Below, piece by piece: positions 23,601 to 32,152 of a DNA stretch of 64,000 nucleotides (position 1 is its first letter; every line of letters begins with the position of its first letter). This stretch comes from Bombyx mori (taxonomy: Eukaryota; Arthropoda; Insecta; Lepidoptera; Bombycidae), in the NCBI RefSeq assembly GCF_030269925.1, contig NC_085121.1, positions 7,643,501-7,707,500 of the forward strand. Direction: 5' to 3'. A model generated the notes under the pieces. It made no database searches and was not told the DNA's origin. It saw only the letters and a list, made by a program, of their open reading frames with translations. The position numbers and the translations under genes are program-made.

Positions 23601-26600
23601 AATTATACTGAAAGAGAAATGAACGCCGCACAATGCAACTTGATTATTTTAATTTTAAACGTGATAAATTTCAGGTCCAATATTGATGATTCTTTGGAGA
23701 CGTAGAGAGATGTACTTGCTATGGATGTGGGAATTATATAACGTTAAGGAAATGGTTTCCACAAGGTATATTATTTCTAACGTCTTTGATAGGCAGAGAT
23801 GCTGATATCAGAAACAACTAACCAGGTGTGGTCAAATTATTGATAATAACAAATTATTCCATGGGAGTAATGTCGTCGTGCATTCTAAATCGGAACCCAC
23901 AATATATAGACTGCATTCGTCTACAAATAAATATAATATGAAAATAATATCGTACTTCAATACTAAATTCTAAATTTGTATAATTGAAAAACAAATCACT
24001 GTAGGTCAATTTTTAAACTTTTAGAATATATTATGTACTATATTAGTGTTTGTGCAAAAAGGAGTTCAAAAGGCAAGTTAAATTTTGATTCTATTTGGTC
24101 GCTAAATTAGAACGGTAACAACGGTTCATACTTGACTCTTTTTTACTTTCATTTAAATGTCTAACATTATACATAAATATACAATACACAGTACTTACCT
24201 TACTTAAATTATTGATTCGTTTATACTAGATTTATACTGGGTGTTAGGAGACCGCTTCCGAAAACGAAGACAGACGATAGTACTAATGAGACCTTTGATA
24301 ATGGGACGGAAAAAAAATCGATCCTGATTAGAAAAATAAATTTTTTAAACGTTCTATTAGCATTATTTACGATCCGTCAGAAAAATAAATTTTTTAAACG
24401 TTCTATTAGCATTATTTACGATCCGTCATGATAGTACAGCTAAATAAAACGATAGTTTCATAAAAAAAACATTACTTAAATAAAACCAGCAATGAAACAC
24501 AAAATCAAGAACAGCTGATGCTCGGATCAACGAACGCCCGGGCGCAGCGTTCCTTTTACACGCACACAGGCGCAGCGCGACGGGGGTGCGGCGCTGATAC
24601 CGCAAAATTTACAACTTTGTAGGTACAAAATTTTCGTCTTCGGAAGCGGTCTCCTAACACCCAGTATACATGTCCAATCAGTTTTAGTGAAATATTATCG
24701 TTAAATTTCAGACCAGAATTTTCGATGAATTATAGTAAACCGAATCAATCTACAGATACCGGATTATGGAAATACTATAACAGCGGTATCATGAAATGGC
24801 TACGCTGGATTTTATCCGCTTCCTTTGTTATAATATGTGTATGTATTTTTTTGTTTTAACAATATTCGTTAGCTTCAAATTCCGACGACTATGTATTAAC
24901 TAAGAGGACGTTAGGTAGCGATGTATTCTCCGAATAAAGTAAGTTCCTGTCTGTATGTGAATTTATTAATTCTGTCGTAGCTTCTAAATGCCTGAATATA
25001 GATTTTAATGTATGGGGTGTAAATTAGAAAGCTTTAAATCATCTTGCAAGCATCTTGAACCGGTCATCGGTACCTGGCTATAATTCCTTTGGCGAGGTAG
25101 TTGTGACTTTGCTTTTTTAATTATTTAAATATATTTTATCGGAATATCTAGAATACGAGACTGAAAATTATGATTTAAAAGCTATTTAATTAAGAATATG
25201 TAGATGTTCATGTAAATATTTCTTGCACTCTAAATTAAAAAGCGTTTTTAAATCGTATACCCAGTGTCTGAATGATTTTTGACTATTATTAAAAAATATA
25301 TAAAATATTCGAAAATACTAGTTTTAACAAATCACACCGAAGCCGCTACCGGTGTGTGTAGGGACGTCTCATTTAAATGAAAAAGTTAACTGGTAAAATT
25401 AAATGACACAACTATAATAGGTGAAAATTATGTCATATAACAGAAGATCAATACATTTTTTTTCGTACGTCCATTCAATGCCATTTTTACTACTGAACCG
25501 ATTATTATTATTTTTTTTTAGATATTTTTATCGTTTTTTATTCCAATCAAACTGGTTATCTACGAGTACGATACACTTTTGGAGATTTTGACTCCGGACA
25601 AGTTTCCGAACAGCTTCGAGAAATACATGAGAATATCCATTTTTACGATTATCGTTTTGACAGTAATGCTGTTGTATGAAATGGTAGGTTGCAATAAGAT
25701 ACAAAATTTATGTAGTAAGTAAATAGATACTTATTGTGATTAATTCATGGCTTTCCATAGTATATGAACAAGCACGTACCTAAAACTTTACTAATTTATA
25801 ATCATTTGGTAAACTCGATCTAATTTTTAGTTTATTACCATTTACAAAGTTCAATTTGGGATTTAGTTGAAAATGTATTTAATACACAAATAAACTTGTA
25901 ATTGAAAATTTTACTTTTATAATAGGTTTGTCGCGTAACGGCCATTTTCGTGACAAGATTAGAAAATCACAAAACAGTCGAATCGTATGAGCGTTCTATG
26001 GCCATGAAACTGGTAATGATTAGTTTTTGTGCTACATTCCCGATAATGATACATTACTCTTGGTTCAAAGTAAGTAAAGTCTATAATTATTCTATTATAT
26101 ACTAGTTAAATACCGGTCCACTTTGCTGGTCTATCTTTGATTTGATTTCGATCCGGTTGCTATCACACTTTGGATCACTCGCTAGACCAATAAATGAAGA
26201 TTTCCTGAAATACAGAGTCCATAGGGAACATACACACATCAACTTCCATATAATATGTAGATTTTTATCTACATTCGTGCATACACCACTATTATAAATT
26301 AAATTAATTACTTAAAAATAAACACAGGCCATGCAGAACCGCTTCATTTTTACATTAAGTAAGTCGTAAGATTACAAAGGGTTTCACTGGTCGTAGGGCG
26401 TTTAACTTGCAGGAGTAGGTATCACCAACCCACACATATTTCTGCCGCGATTTTGAAGTAATATTCCCGTTTTTTAAATATGGCACAGCCGCTATACTAA
26501 GAATTAAGACTTTTGTCCCAAGGTCGTTGTGAGGCATTCAGTTGTGATGTATATGGGTAAATATTTGAAATCGGAGAGCCCTGAGCTTGTACATGTTCCT

Positions 26601-29600
26601 ATCAAAAAAAATTATAAGACATCGAAATTAAGAGAGAAAGTCTAGTTACCGGACGCTGAATTCGACTTGCCTTTTGTTTTAATTATTATTCATAAACTGA
26701 TGTGATTTGTGTTCCAGAGTAATCGTTTTTATGTACCTGGTCGTATATATACAACCCAAAAATTCGCCAACTACTATTTCTTGCGACACATGTACGCTCG
26801 CAACTGCGGTATTAATCCTTGTATTGATGATGTGTTCGTAGCACTAACCGTGTCCTTCCTATGTAAACAAATTTTGCCCAAATTTCTGTTGATTTGCAAG
26901 TTAGTATAGAACTTTATTACATTAAATGCCTATTTATTATTCGCAAGGATATAAAAGTACTTTTTTATTTAATATATTCTCGTACATATATTCTGGTTTG
27001 ATTTTTATTAAAGCTCGTATGTAAAGTATATTAAAATTATTTATACCGAGATATGACATAATATACCATAGGCCTATAGACACCAAAACCTGAATCTTAT
27101 TTAAACTGCCGCACACAAGAACCTGAATTTAATTGTCTGATTGTCAAATTCCGAACTGATCCCCTGTTCGGTTGACGACTCCCCGGGGGCGACTTCACAG
27201 CTGCGAATACCAACTAACGACGGATTACTAAGTAATCACACACAAGTCACGGCTCACTAAACACGTAAAATTAGTGATGTCCCAAATACTCTTATTTTGT
27301 TTACTTTGAAAAAACTTTAGGATTATGATACAGTTTGTTATTCAAACATTTGCGACTATCGAAAATTTACTTTGAAAGATAGCTTAATAGCCATATTAGG
27401 TAAGGCGATAATGGTATCTGATTTACAAACATTAAAGAACTAGAAAAACTAGAAAGATCCGAAATTCACCGAGCCAATTACAAAAGTGTAATAAGATCCT
27501 ATTTCATTAAGCATTTATACGCAGGTGGGAAATTCTTCAGTAAAACAGGGAAAAAATAACTTATTTTTCCATTTTTTTAATAGGAATTTATTTATTTATC
27601 AAAGAACTGATTACAATCAAGGCCGTAATATTAATAAGACGATCCCTTGCTGGGAAAGAGAGTACAGGTTGCAATCTATCACTGAGAGGACGCTGGCTTT
27701 GAAATACAACTATTTAGGTAGGTTAAGTATACTTTTATTTCGTTATATACATATTATTCAGCATTTTTTATGAGTTCATCAAAGTAAATTATTAAACATT
27801 AAAGTAAATTATTTCACCGTCAATTTGATCAATTTCAGCTTTACAATTCGGATTTGTTACACTGTTTGTTAGCGCTTCACCATTGATACCTTTGTTGGCA
27901 CTTATTGTTAATTTACTGGATATAAGGTATGTTATTGTTGATGCTTATTTTGAATATTTAATATCCATTTCATTTATGTCTGAAACTCTTTATTTTTATT
28001 TTTTATGGCAATCTTTATTTAATGTTATTATTGTTTGTTGCGCTGTTCTTTTTACGGATACTTTTAAATAACAAAACACAGTTATCGCGCTACATACCCA
28101 TTTCTTAAGTCATTTTCAACAGATTCAAACTTATTTTAATTACCATATCTTGATGTAATGAAACCTCTAACCTAGAGAACTTTCAAGAGATTAGGCTTTT
28201 CTATTGTTGTCGAACAACCTAATAACGTACAACTGCACTAGTACATATAAAGTGAAGTTCATAAACGCTAAAACATGAATGCCGCCCCCTAAATCGAGAT
28301 ATTGAAACTTTAATCGAAGTTTCAGTTACATTACATGCCGGCTATGCTTTCTTTCAAACCGGAATGTGGGATAACTCCATTGGTGCTACAACTTAGCTAA
28401 AACTACCTAGTACTTAAAACAATTATTAGGAGGTGAAGCTTGGTAGGAAAATAAGAAAAAACTATCACTATGGAAAATGAATTTTTACGAGGAGACTTAA
28501 CCGCTTACTGCATACTACGCGGCGTACTGAAGTAATTACGTCGATTTCTGTTACTAAGCGCCTGAATTATCTAACGATGCCTTCTTTTGTTCATAATATA
28601 TTATATGTTATGGGTTTTTAGGTCTCTAAAATTAGATTCATTCTCAAGATTTTCGGATTAGTCTTCCCCAGAAGTCTACTAGGTATTCCGGCGCCTTAGT
28701 AACAGAAATCGACATCATTACTTCAGTGCGCCAAGTAAGACACCGGTGAGCTTCATGGCTGTCAAAGGGTCTGGTCCTCATGAGTAATAATAGGGCAGGC
28801 TATTAATTAATACAATCAAAACCATCTCGCGCGATATATCCGCGGCGAGGCTCTGGCATGTGTGTCAATGAATCGGTCATCGCGATTGCTCCCGTGGTTT
28901 TCATGTTATAGGTTAATGGTTCGTGTCAAAGACACAAATATGTTGTTGGGTTGATATTTAATAACTAACCGTGCTTAAGATTACATGGAAATAAAAAATT
29001 CGTACCTATGTTCAGAATTAATTCTTTATCACTTTGTCTATCGAGTTTCTTATTTAAAAACAGATATAACGCAAACCAGTTTTTATTGGCTTCGAGACGA
29101 GCTTTATTGCTCGATCGTTCTGGTTTAGATATTTGGTCCAATATGCTCACCATAATATCGTACTTGTCGATATTGAGTAATGTAAGTAGCTATTCGATGT
29201 CTTTTTTGTAGAAAATAGAATGAAACAAATGTAATTTTCAAATCACATTAATAATGAAATTGCCTAATGACTGCTCCAGCCTTTATGACATGGATACTTT
29301 TTATTACCTTTGTTGTTCGAGCTGAAACTTCCTATGATGTTCCCGCGTTTATGGGACGCGTGGAATAATAATATGTGGGACATAGATGCGAAATTCTGTG
29401 ATGCCCACAGACAGATTTCAGCCACAGAATCCCAATTCAGTGGCTGAAAACGGTATAGGCCAGGGGCAAAAATGTCAGAGGTCAATGTCGAACGAGGAAA
29501 ATTGTCGCATTTGTATAATGAAAGATTTAATTTTATAAATCTGTTTCTACAGGCGGTATTAATGGCGTGGTCTTCACGATTTATAAAAAGACGTTTTTAT

Positions 29601-31558
29601 CTCAGTAACAATAATACTATGGATAATTTTTTTGCGTTTACCACAACAAGATTTGTTTCACAGGTTGGTTTTTTCCTCTACTTTGTTTAACACATTATTT
29701 AATGGGTTCACACCACGATTTTTACTTTTAATAAATGAATAAAATAATTCATTGAGCACTCGTTAGGTATGGTTAATACTTCCGTAGATTTTTTAATGGG
29801 TTCCCGATATTTCTCGCTATTACAAGCGTCATGAGTACAGGCAGAATTTTTAGTGTAAATAGACCATCTTACTCTTCAAAGAAGAACACGGTGCTTCGCG
29901 GCAGAAATTAGCGAAATAAAATCTTTACTCAGCTAATTTTGATCAATAAAAACTTTGTTCTTATATACCTATATATTTGCCCATACAAGTCTAGTAGGTA
30001 TAACGTTTTTTTCTCAATTATCATTTTAAATTCAATTGTCCATTAAGGTTCTCGCCGGATCTTCTCAGTAGGTCGCCAGTGATAGATTCTGCGAAGCGCT
30101 CCTCTTGCTACGGCTAGTGTTAGCAAATTCTCTCAGGTTGAGCCCATGAGCTCACCCACCTGTCCGGGCGTAGCTTGAATAGCCCCTTAGGCGCCCAGCG
30201 AATACGTAGGGACAAAAACTTCGATAAATATTTTGGAATTGGATCACTATATTGTATAGGTCGTACTTAATGTAATTTAAGAATGAAAATATAAACATTG
30301 TTATTCCGTCTGCACATTTAAGTTACTGTCCAATCATATCGTTCAATCTGTAATGTATGATAACCGTTAGTAAATTGATTATTGGTTGATTATTTTATCT
30401 AATAAAACTTTGTAAAAAACTTGTATTTTGGTTTTAGGATTTCTTGAAGTTGAGTACGATGTCAAAATCCTTTAAAGCCTACAAAGGATTCATTCCCAAC
30501 GATTGCTACTATCCCGGTACCTACTCGTTTAATGTTCTCTTTAATATAACTCGGTTATATAATCCAGTCACAGTGACACATTTCTTTATGTTGCAAATAT
30601 TTCGGCATGCTTTCTGCTTTCGGCTGTGTAATCTCGTCGACCAACCTTTAGACCAAAGAAAGACAGTATCCGTGATATGCGGGGAAGATACGGTCCTGGG
30701 TTACAATGGCTTGCGGCCTGTTAAGGGTCTTATTACGCTTCAATGCTTTCGAAGTCACGCTCTTGAGACAGGAGGTCTAAATCTCAGTTATGTAGTATAA
30801 CGGCAGACCTATGCCTTTAAACCCGAACGCATAACTGCCTTATGCTAGAACTAGACAAGGCACCATAATCTACCCGTGCGGCCATACAAATATCCCCTGT
30901 TATAATTTGTTGTTCTTGATTTCCAATAGGTACCTACAGTACTTAGATTATATGAAGTTATTGTTTTAACAGGTGTGATGTTGTATCTACCTGAATATAA
31001 GGTGCAGTTTCCAAATTTTAACATCTTTTACTTTTATCCTAATTATGTTCCTTTACCGGAGCATTACCAAATAAAAACTCAGGAGAATAGTTCACTAATA
31101 ATTTATGAGGTAAGAAAAAAATCTCGATACTGTTGTGCGTAAAGATCTAACCGTCGTAGATGATAAGAATTTCTAAGATATTTTAGCAAAGCATAAATTA
31201 GCTTACTTTTTTTCGTGCCCCCTATCATTTGACCATCATCATCGATATTTATCACCGTCCGAAGAGATTTTTTCCGGTTTCTATCCGTTAACTGCAGTTC
31301 GTCCCATTGGTGTTAGTCTCATTTTGAGCCGCGAACTTGTTCTCCTATCTACAGCAAAAAAAACCTTAGGCAGGTCAGTATTTTTTGTGTTAAATTATTT
31401 TAAACTGTCTTATTTATTATGTATTTTTTTTACAGTATGTCGGGTTGATGGTTGTCTTATTAGCTCAATATTTAATCTCTGGTACATCGAAAGACGTTGA
31501 GGACACTATAAAAATAGAACGGAAACTGAAAGAAGCTTATATCACATACACAGGATAA
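13908..31558 (+). CDS. Anoctamin (TMEM16)-like membrane protein, copy B, complete
   Basis: Twenty coding exons: 13908-13982, 14495-14668, 14801-14965, 15049-15224, 20981-21094, 21250-21349, 21838-21953, 22798-22988, 23675-23765, 24712-24838, 25522-25683, 25926-26069, 26718-26899, 27584-27717, 27839-27926, 29064-29181, 29553-29663, 30438-30516, 30973-31109, 31436-31558. They sum to 2607 nt, 868 aa, with every phase closing. An acidic linker (about residues 60-83) precedes the cytosolic dimerisation domain (KRRIDLMLV, KIHAP, YALHDGPY). The membrane part follows, with VCPRCSSFIGCP, ENHKTVESYE, PGRIYTT, PCWEREY, QFGFVTLFV and a basic C-terminal tail. The ATG context is cgaaATGg; an upstream exon cannot be excluded. 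At the TMEM16A calcium-site positions N650/E654/E702/E705/E734/D738 I read K600, I604, K646, Y649, D678 and N682, so calcium gating in the usual way is unlikely. Tandem paralogue of copy A with matching downstream phases. Intron 4 (15225-20980) holds a full-length LINE. Confidence 0.88.
15546..15695 (+). repeat. 75-bp tandem duplication in LINE 5' UTR
   Basis: TTCGTGGTACATCTGCCGAC occurs at 15551 and 15626, each followed by TTCCTGGAAGT and a T-rich run. Just upstream (15490-15545) is a second, shorter series of CCGGCC/TTTGTTCG units. Repeated 5' monomers in non-LTR elements often carry the internal promoter; here that is inference. Confidence 0.85.
15848..17470 (+). CDS. LINE ORF1, gag-like nucleic-acid-binding protein with zinc knuckles
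   Basis: ATG at 15848 (IMDAVFAEF) is chosen because it follows the 5' UTR repeats; the frame stays open further upstream to 15671 but there it overlaps the repeats. 540 aa. The N-terminal half is Ala/Ser/Pro-rich and low in complexity. A globular part around residues 195-330 resembles the PRE_C2HC/RRM-like region of jockey gags. Then come three CCHC-type knuckles from about residue 340: CHNCQLYGHSSRNC, CVKCLGDHATALC and CVLCRTQGHPANYRGC. The protein would bind the element RNA and assemble the RNP. Stop TAA at 17468-17470 is followed after TCA by the ORF2 ATG in the same frame. Confidence 0.93.
   Translation: MDAVFAEFLRLRYPKLTSEFQAFKADHTASPLVDSTELAAPASPVPACKASASSTAASVVPAVPASPILASKTAASSAVVTVPAARSSAASVAPSKTPTRRSPAPASSSSDSDSEMEVDLAPASSTDGFTLVQKGKKRAAESRAPAAAKISKAANASRPRPQTPVAPPARATPSPRPVAQNKAQTPPPVILQEKAAWERVSLALKAKNINFTNARNLANGIQIKVRTSDDHRALSSYLRKERISFHTYTLQEERELRAVIRGIPKELDAELVKADLLEQGLPVNSVHRMHTGRGREPYNMVLVALQPTPEGKQIFNIRTVCSLSGIAVETPHKKGTPSQCHNCQLYGHSSRNCHARPRCVKCLGDHATALCTRDQKTATEPPSCVLCRTQGHPANYRGCPRAPKINRRVARQNRLRASGPDIKASAPSVSQAKPAFVPAPVPSVSAWAKPLPYMNTATTPSSAIRPAPATRPSPATCPPTASDNLALAIDFFQSINFERVNALGDAIRSASTAQHFIAVVQEYADVYASLNTYVLPSLRR
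17474..20350 (+). CDS. LINE ORF2, endonuclease-reverse transcriptase
   Basis: 958 aa, no internal stop. Residues 1-225 are an apurinic-type endonuclease: FLVQETLL (catalytic Glu), GDLNCKH near residue 142 and SDHRPV near residue 217. The reverse transcriptase is at about residues 450-720: RKAPGSDGI, FFDVAKAFDKVWH, AGVPQGSVLSPLLF and the catalytic FADD near residue 682. A thumb/C-terminal region follows, with a basic tail. Together these nick target DNA and prime reverse transcription at the nick. Order and spacing fit the jockey clade and all catalytic residues I can identify are present. Translation probably depends on reinitiation after the ORF1 stop 3 nt upstream. Confidence 0.96.
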   Translation: MAYISRIKPLSVTIGFFNAYGLANQRDQVSDFLRDHQIDIFLVQETLLKPARRDPKIANYNMVRNDRLSARGGGTVIYYRRALHCVPLDPPALANIEASVCRISLTGHAPIVIASVYLPPDKIVLSSDIEALLGMGSSVILAGDLNCKHIRWNSHTTTPNGRRLDALVDNLAFDIVAPLIPTHYPLNIAHRPDILDIALLKNVTLSLHSIEVVSELDSDHRPVVMKLGRAPDSVPVTRTVVDWHTLGISLAESDPPSLPFSPDSTPSPQDTAEAIDILTSHITSTLDRSSKQVVAEDFLHRFKLSDDIRELLRAKNASIRAYDRYPTAENRIRMRALQRDVKSRIAEVRDARWSDFLEGLAPSQRSYYRLARTLKSDTVVTMPPLVGPSGRLTAFDDDEKAELLADTLQTQCTPSTQSVDPVHVELVDSEVERRASLPPSDVLPPVTPMEVKDLIKDLRPRKAPGSDGISNRVIKLLPVQLIVMLASIFNAAMANCIFPAVWKEADVIGIHKPGKPKNHPTSYRPISLLMSLGKLYERLLYKRLRDFVSSKGILIDEQFGFRTNHSCVQQVHRLTEHILVGLNRPKPLYTGALFFDVAKAFDKVWHNGLIFKLFNMGVPDSLVLIIRDFLSNRSFRYRVEGTRSSPRPLTAGVPQGSVLSPLLFSLFVNDIPRSPPTHLALFADDTTVYYSSRNKSLIAKKLQSAALALGQWFRKWRIDINPAKSTAVLFHRGSSTRISSRIRRRNLTPPITLFSQSIPWARKVKYLGVTLDASMTFRPHIKSVRDRAAFILGRLYPMICKRSKMSLRNKVTLYKTCIRPVMTYASVVFAHAARTHIDTLQSLQSRFCRLAVGAPWFVRNVDLHDDLGLESIQKYMKSASERYFDKAMRHDNRLIVAAADYSPNPDHAGASHRRRPRHVLTDPSDPITFALDAFSSRSRLRDLGNRTRRTRQRVRRAT
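20351..20607 (+). other. LINE 3' UTR and poly(A)
   Basis: Carries CCGGATCTTCTCAGCGGGTC, TCCGATCCGGTAGTAGATTC and TGGGCCACCAGTAATCC-like blocks, then an A run from about 20579. The same tail recurs at 61139-61366 and, more distantly, at 5413, 8441, 30047, 46205, 50608 and 63789. Confidence 0.85.
20657..20906 (-). mobile_element. Short non-autonomous Helitron
   Basis: On the minus strand it starts TCTATACTAATATATAAATC and ends in a GC-rich hairpin region (AGCGAAGCGGACGGGTACAG) with CTAG, flanked by A at the 5' side and T at the 3' side, as Helitrons are. A related copy on the plus strand is at 47636-47856. No coding capacity. Confidence 0.7.
22185..22433 (-). repeat. Decayed SINE copy
   Basis: Degenerate reverse copy: ATTCACCGGAGCTAATAGAC, ACAACGGCTGCTTCACC and GACCCTACCACCAAT still match the body of younger copies. 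Confidence 0.65.
22462..22725 (-). repeat. LINE 3' fragment, second family
   Basis: Reverse copy of the family at 9735-9872, extending further: GGCCTTGTAGGCAGACGAGC, GGCCCACCTGATGGTAAGTG, then CGCTCGGGAAGCAGCGTAG and AAGCCGGATGATACGTGG. It stops about 70 bp before anoctamin B exon 22798-22988. Confidence 0.7.
23028..23113 (-). repeat. SINE 3' fragment
   Basis: T-rich run then GGTGGACGAGCTCACAGTCC to CATAGACATC, the 3' end of a reverse SINE copy, directly followed by a solo LTR at 23120. Confidence 0.75.
23120..23510. mobile_element. Solo LTR of an LTR retrotransposon
   Basis: 391 bp beginning TGTCGTGGATAACGAC and ending GCCTGCTGACA, flanked by the direct repeat TATC (23116-23119 and 23511-23514). 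It contains a TATAAAA box at 23239-23245 and a CAGT repeat at about 23320-23340. The TG...CA ends, target duplication and core promoter fit a solo LTR left after recombination; the plus strand is likely sense. Family not identified. It lies in anoctamin B intron 22988/23675. Confidence 0.75.
24237..24664. mobile_element. MITE with about 35-bp inverted ends
   Basis: The left end CTGGGTGTTAGGAGACCGCT and the right end are near-perfect inverted repeats, continuing through TCCGAARACGAA, flanked by TA. Internally a unit of about 50 bp (AAATAAATTTTTTAAACG ... TTTACGATCCGTC) is duplicated in tandem at about 24330-24428, and the right half is GC-rich. No coding capacity. Lies in anoctamin B intron 23765/24712, ending 47 bp before the next exon. 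Confidence 0.85.
28521..28732. repeat. Inverted-repeat element (MITE-like)
   Basis: Arms of about 43 bp: GGCGTACTGAAGTAATTACG ... TCGATTTCTGTTACTAAG at the left, matched by the reverse complement at 28690-28732 with a few mismatches. Loop of about 125 bp. No clear target duplication. In anoctamin B intron 27926/29064. Confidence 0.7.
30047..30217 (+). repeat. Jockey-type LINE 3' tail fragment
   Basis: Starts at TCTCGCCGGATCTTCTCAG and runs through TCTCAGGTTGAGCCCATGAG to GCCCAGCGAATACGTAGGG, a 5'-truncated sense copy in anoctamin B intron 29663/30438. Confidence 0.75.
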
Positions 31559-32152
31559 TGCGTTTGAAATCTACTTGACAAAATAAATACTGTATTAAAT
31601 TTCTTGTTTTGTTTGAACTGCATTTCTGTATTTCCGAAATGTACACATACAAATACAAAAAGAGCTGATTACGTATAAAGAATAAATACAATTTCCAAAT
31701 GTAATTATTCTGTGCTTTACAAGATTCATACCACCAAATAATAATTTAAGGGAACTTACCGCAAAAGATGTGCGTGGCCATCTCTATTATAGTAAGTTTC
31801 CACTAACCATAATAGAGACATTACCTTAAAAACGTTTTATTGTATTCAATAGAATATCACCTAAATTGACATTGCGTAACACAGTTACAAAAACATTCGA
31901 ATTGAAAAATTCCCCCTATTTTTAGCAAAGTCTGCTAACTATACAAATAAATCTGATTTAACAACTTTCGCTTGTGTTTCACACGACAGATATGGTTTCA
32001 GCCTTCGTTACTAAAGATTTGGCTATATGGGTAGGGATTCATTAGCCTATTCACTGGACGAATCAAAAAAGTTTGACGTTTGTCTGTAATCTATGTTTTT
32101 ATGTAAACTTTGAAGACTTTATTGCTCAATGCTCACGGGAAAAGTTTCAAAA
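31559..32152. other. Spacer between anoctamin B and TRM6
   Basis: AATAAA at 31582-31587 is a plausible poly(A) signal of anoctamin B. A short inverted repeat, TCTCTATTAT and ATAATAGAGA with an 18-bp gap, lies near 31778-31815. The rest is AT-rich and must hold the TRM6 promoter and 5' UTR; I see no clear TATA box. Confidence 0.5.

Noticed and set aside
32129..32152. Start of TRM6 at the first in-frame ATG
   Set aside because: Context is weaker and the eight extra residues do not resemble the family; not excluded.
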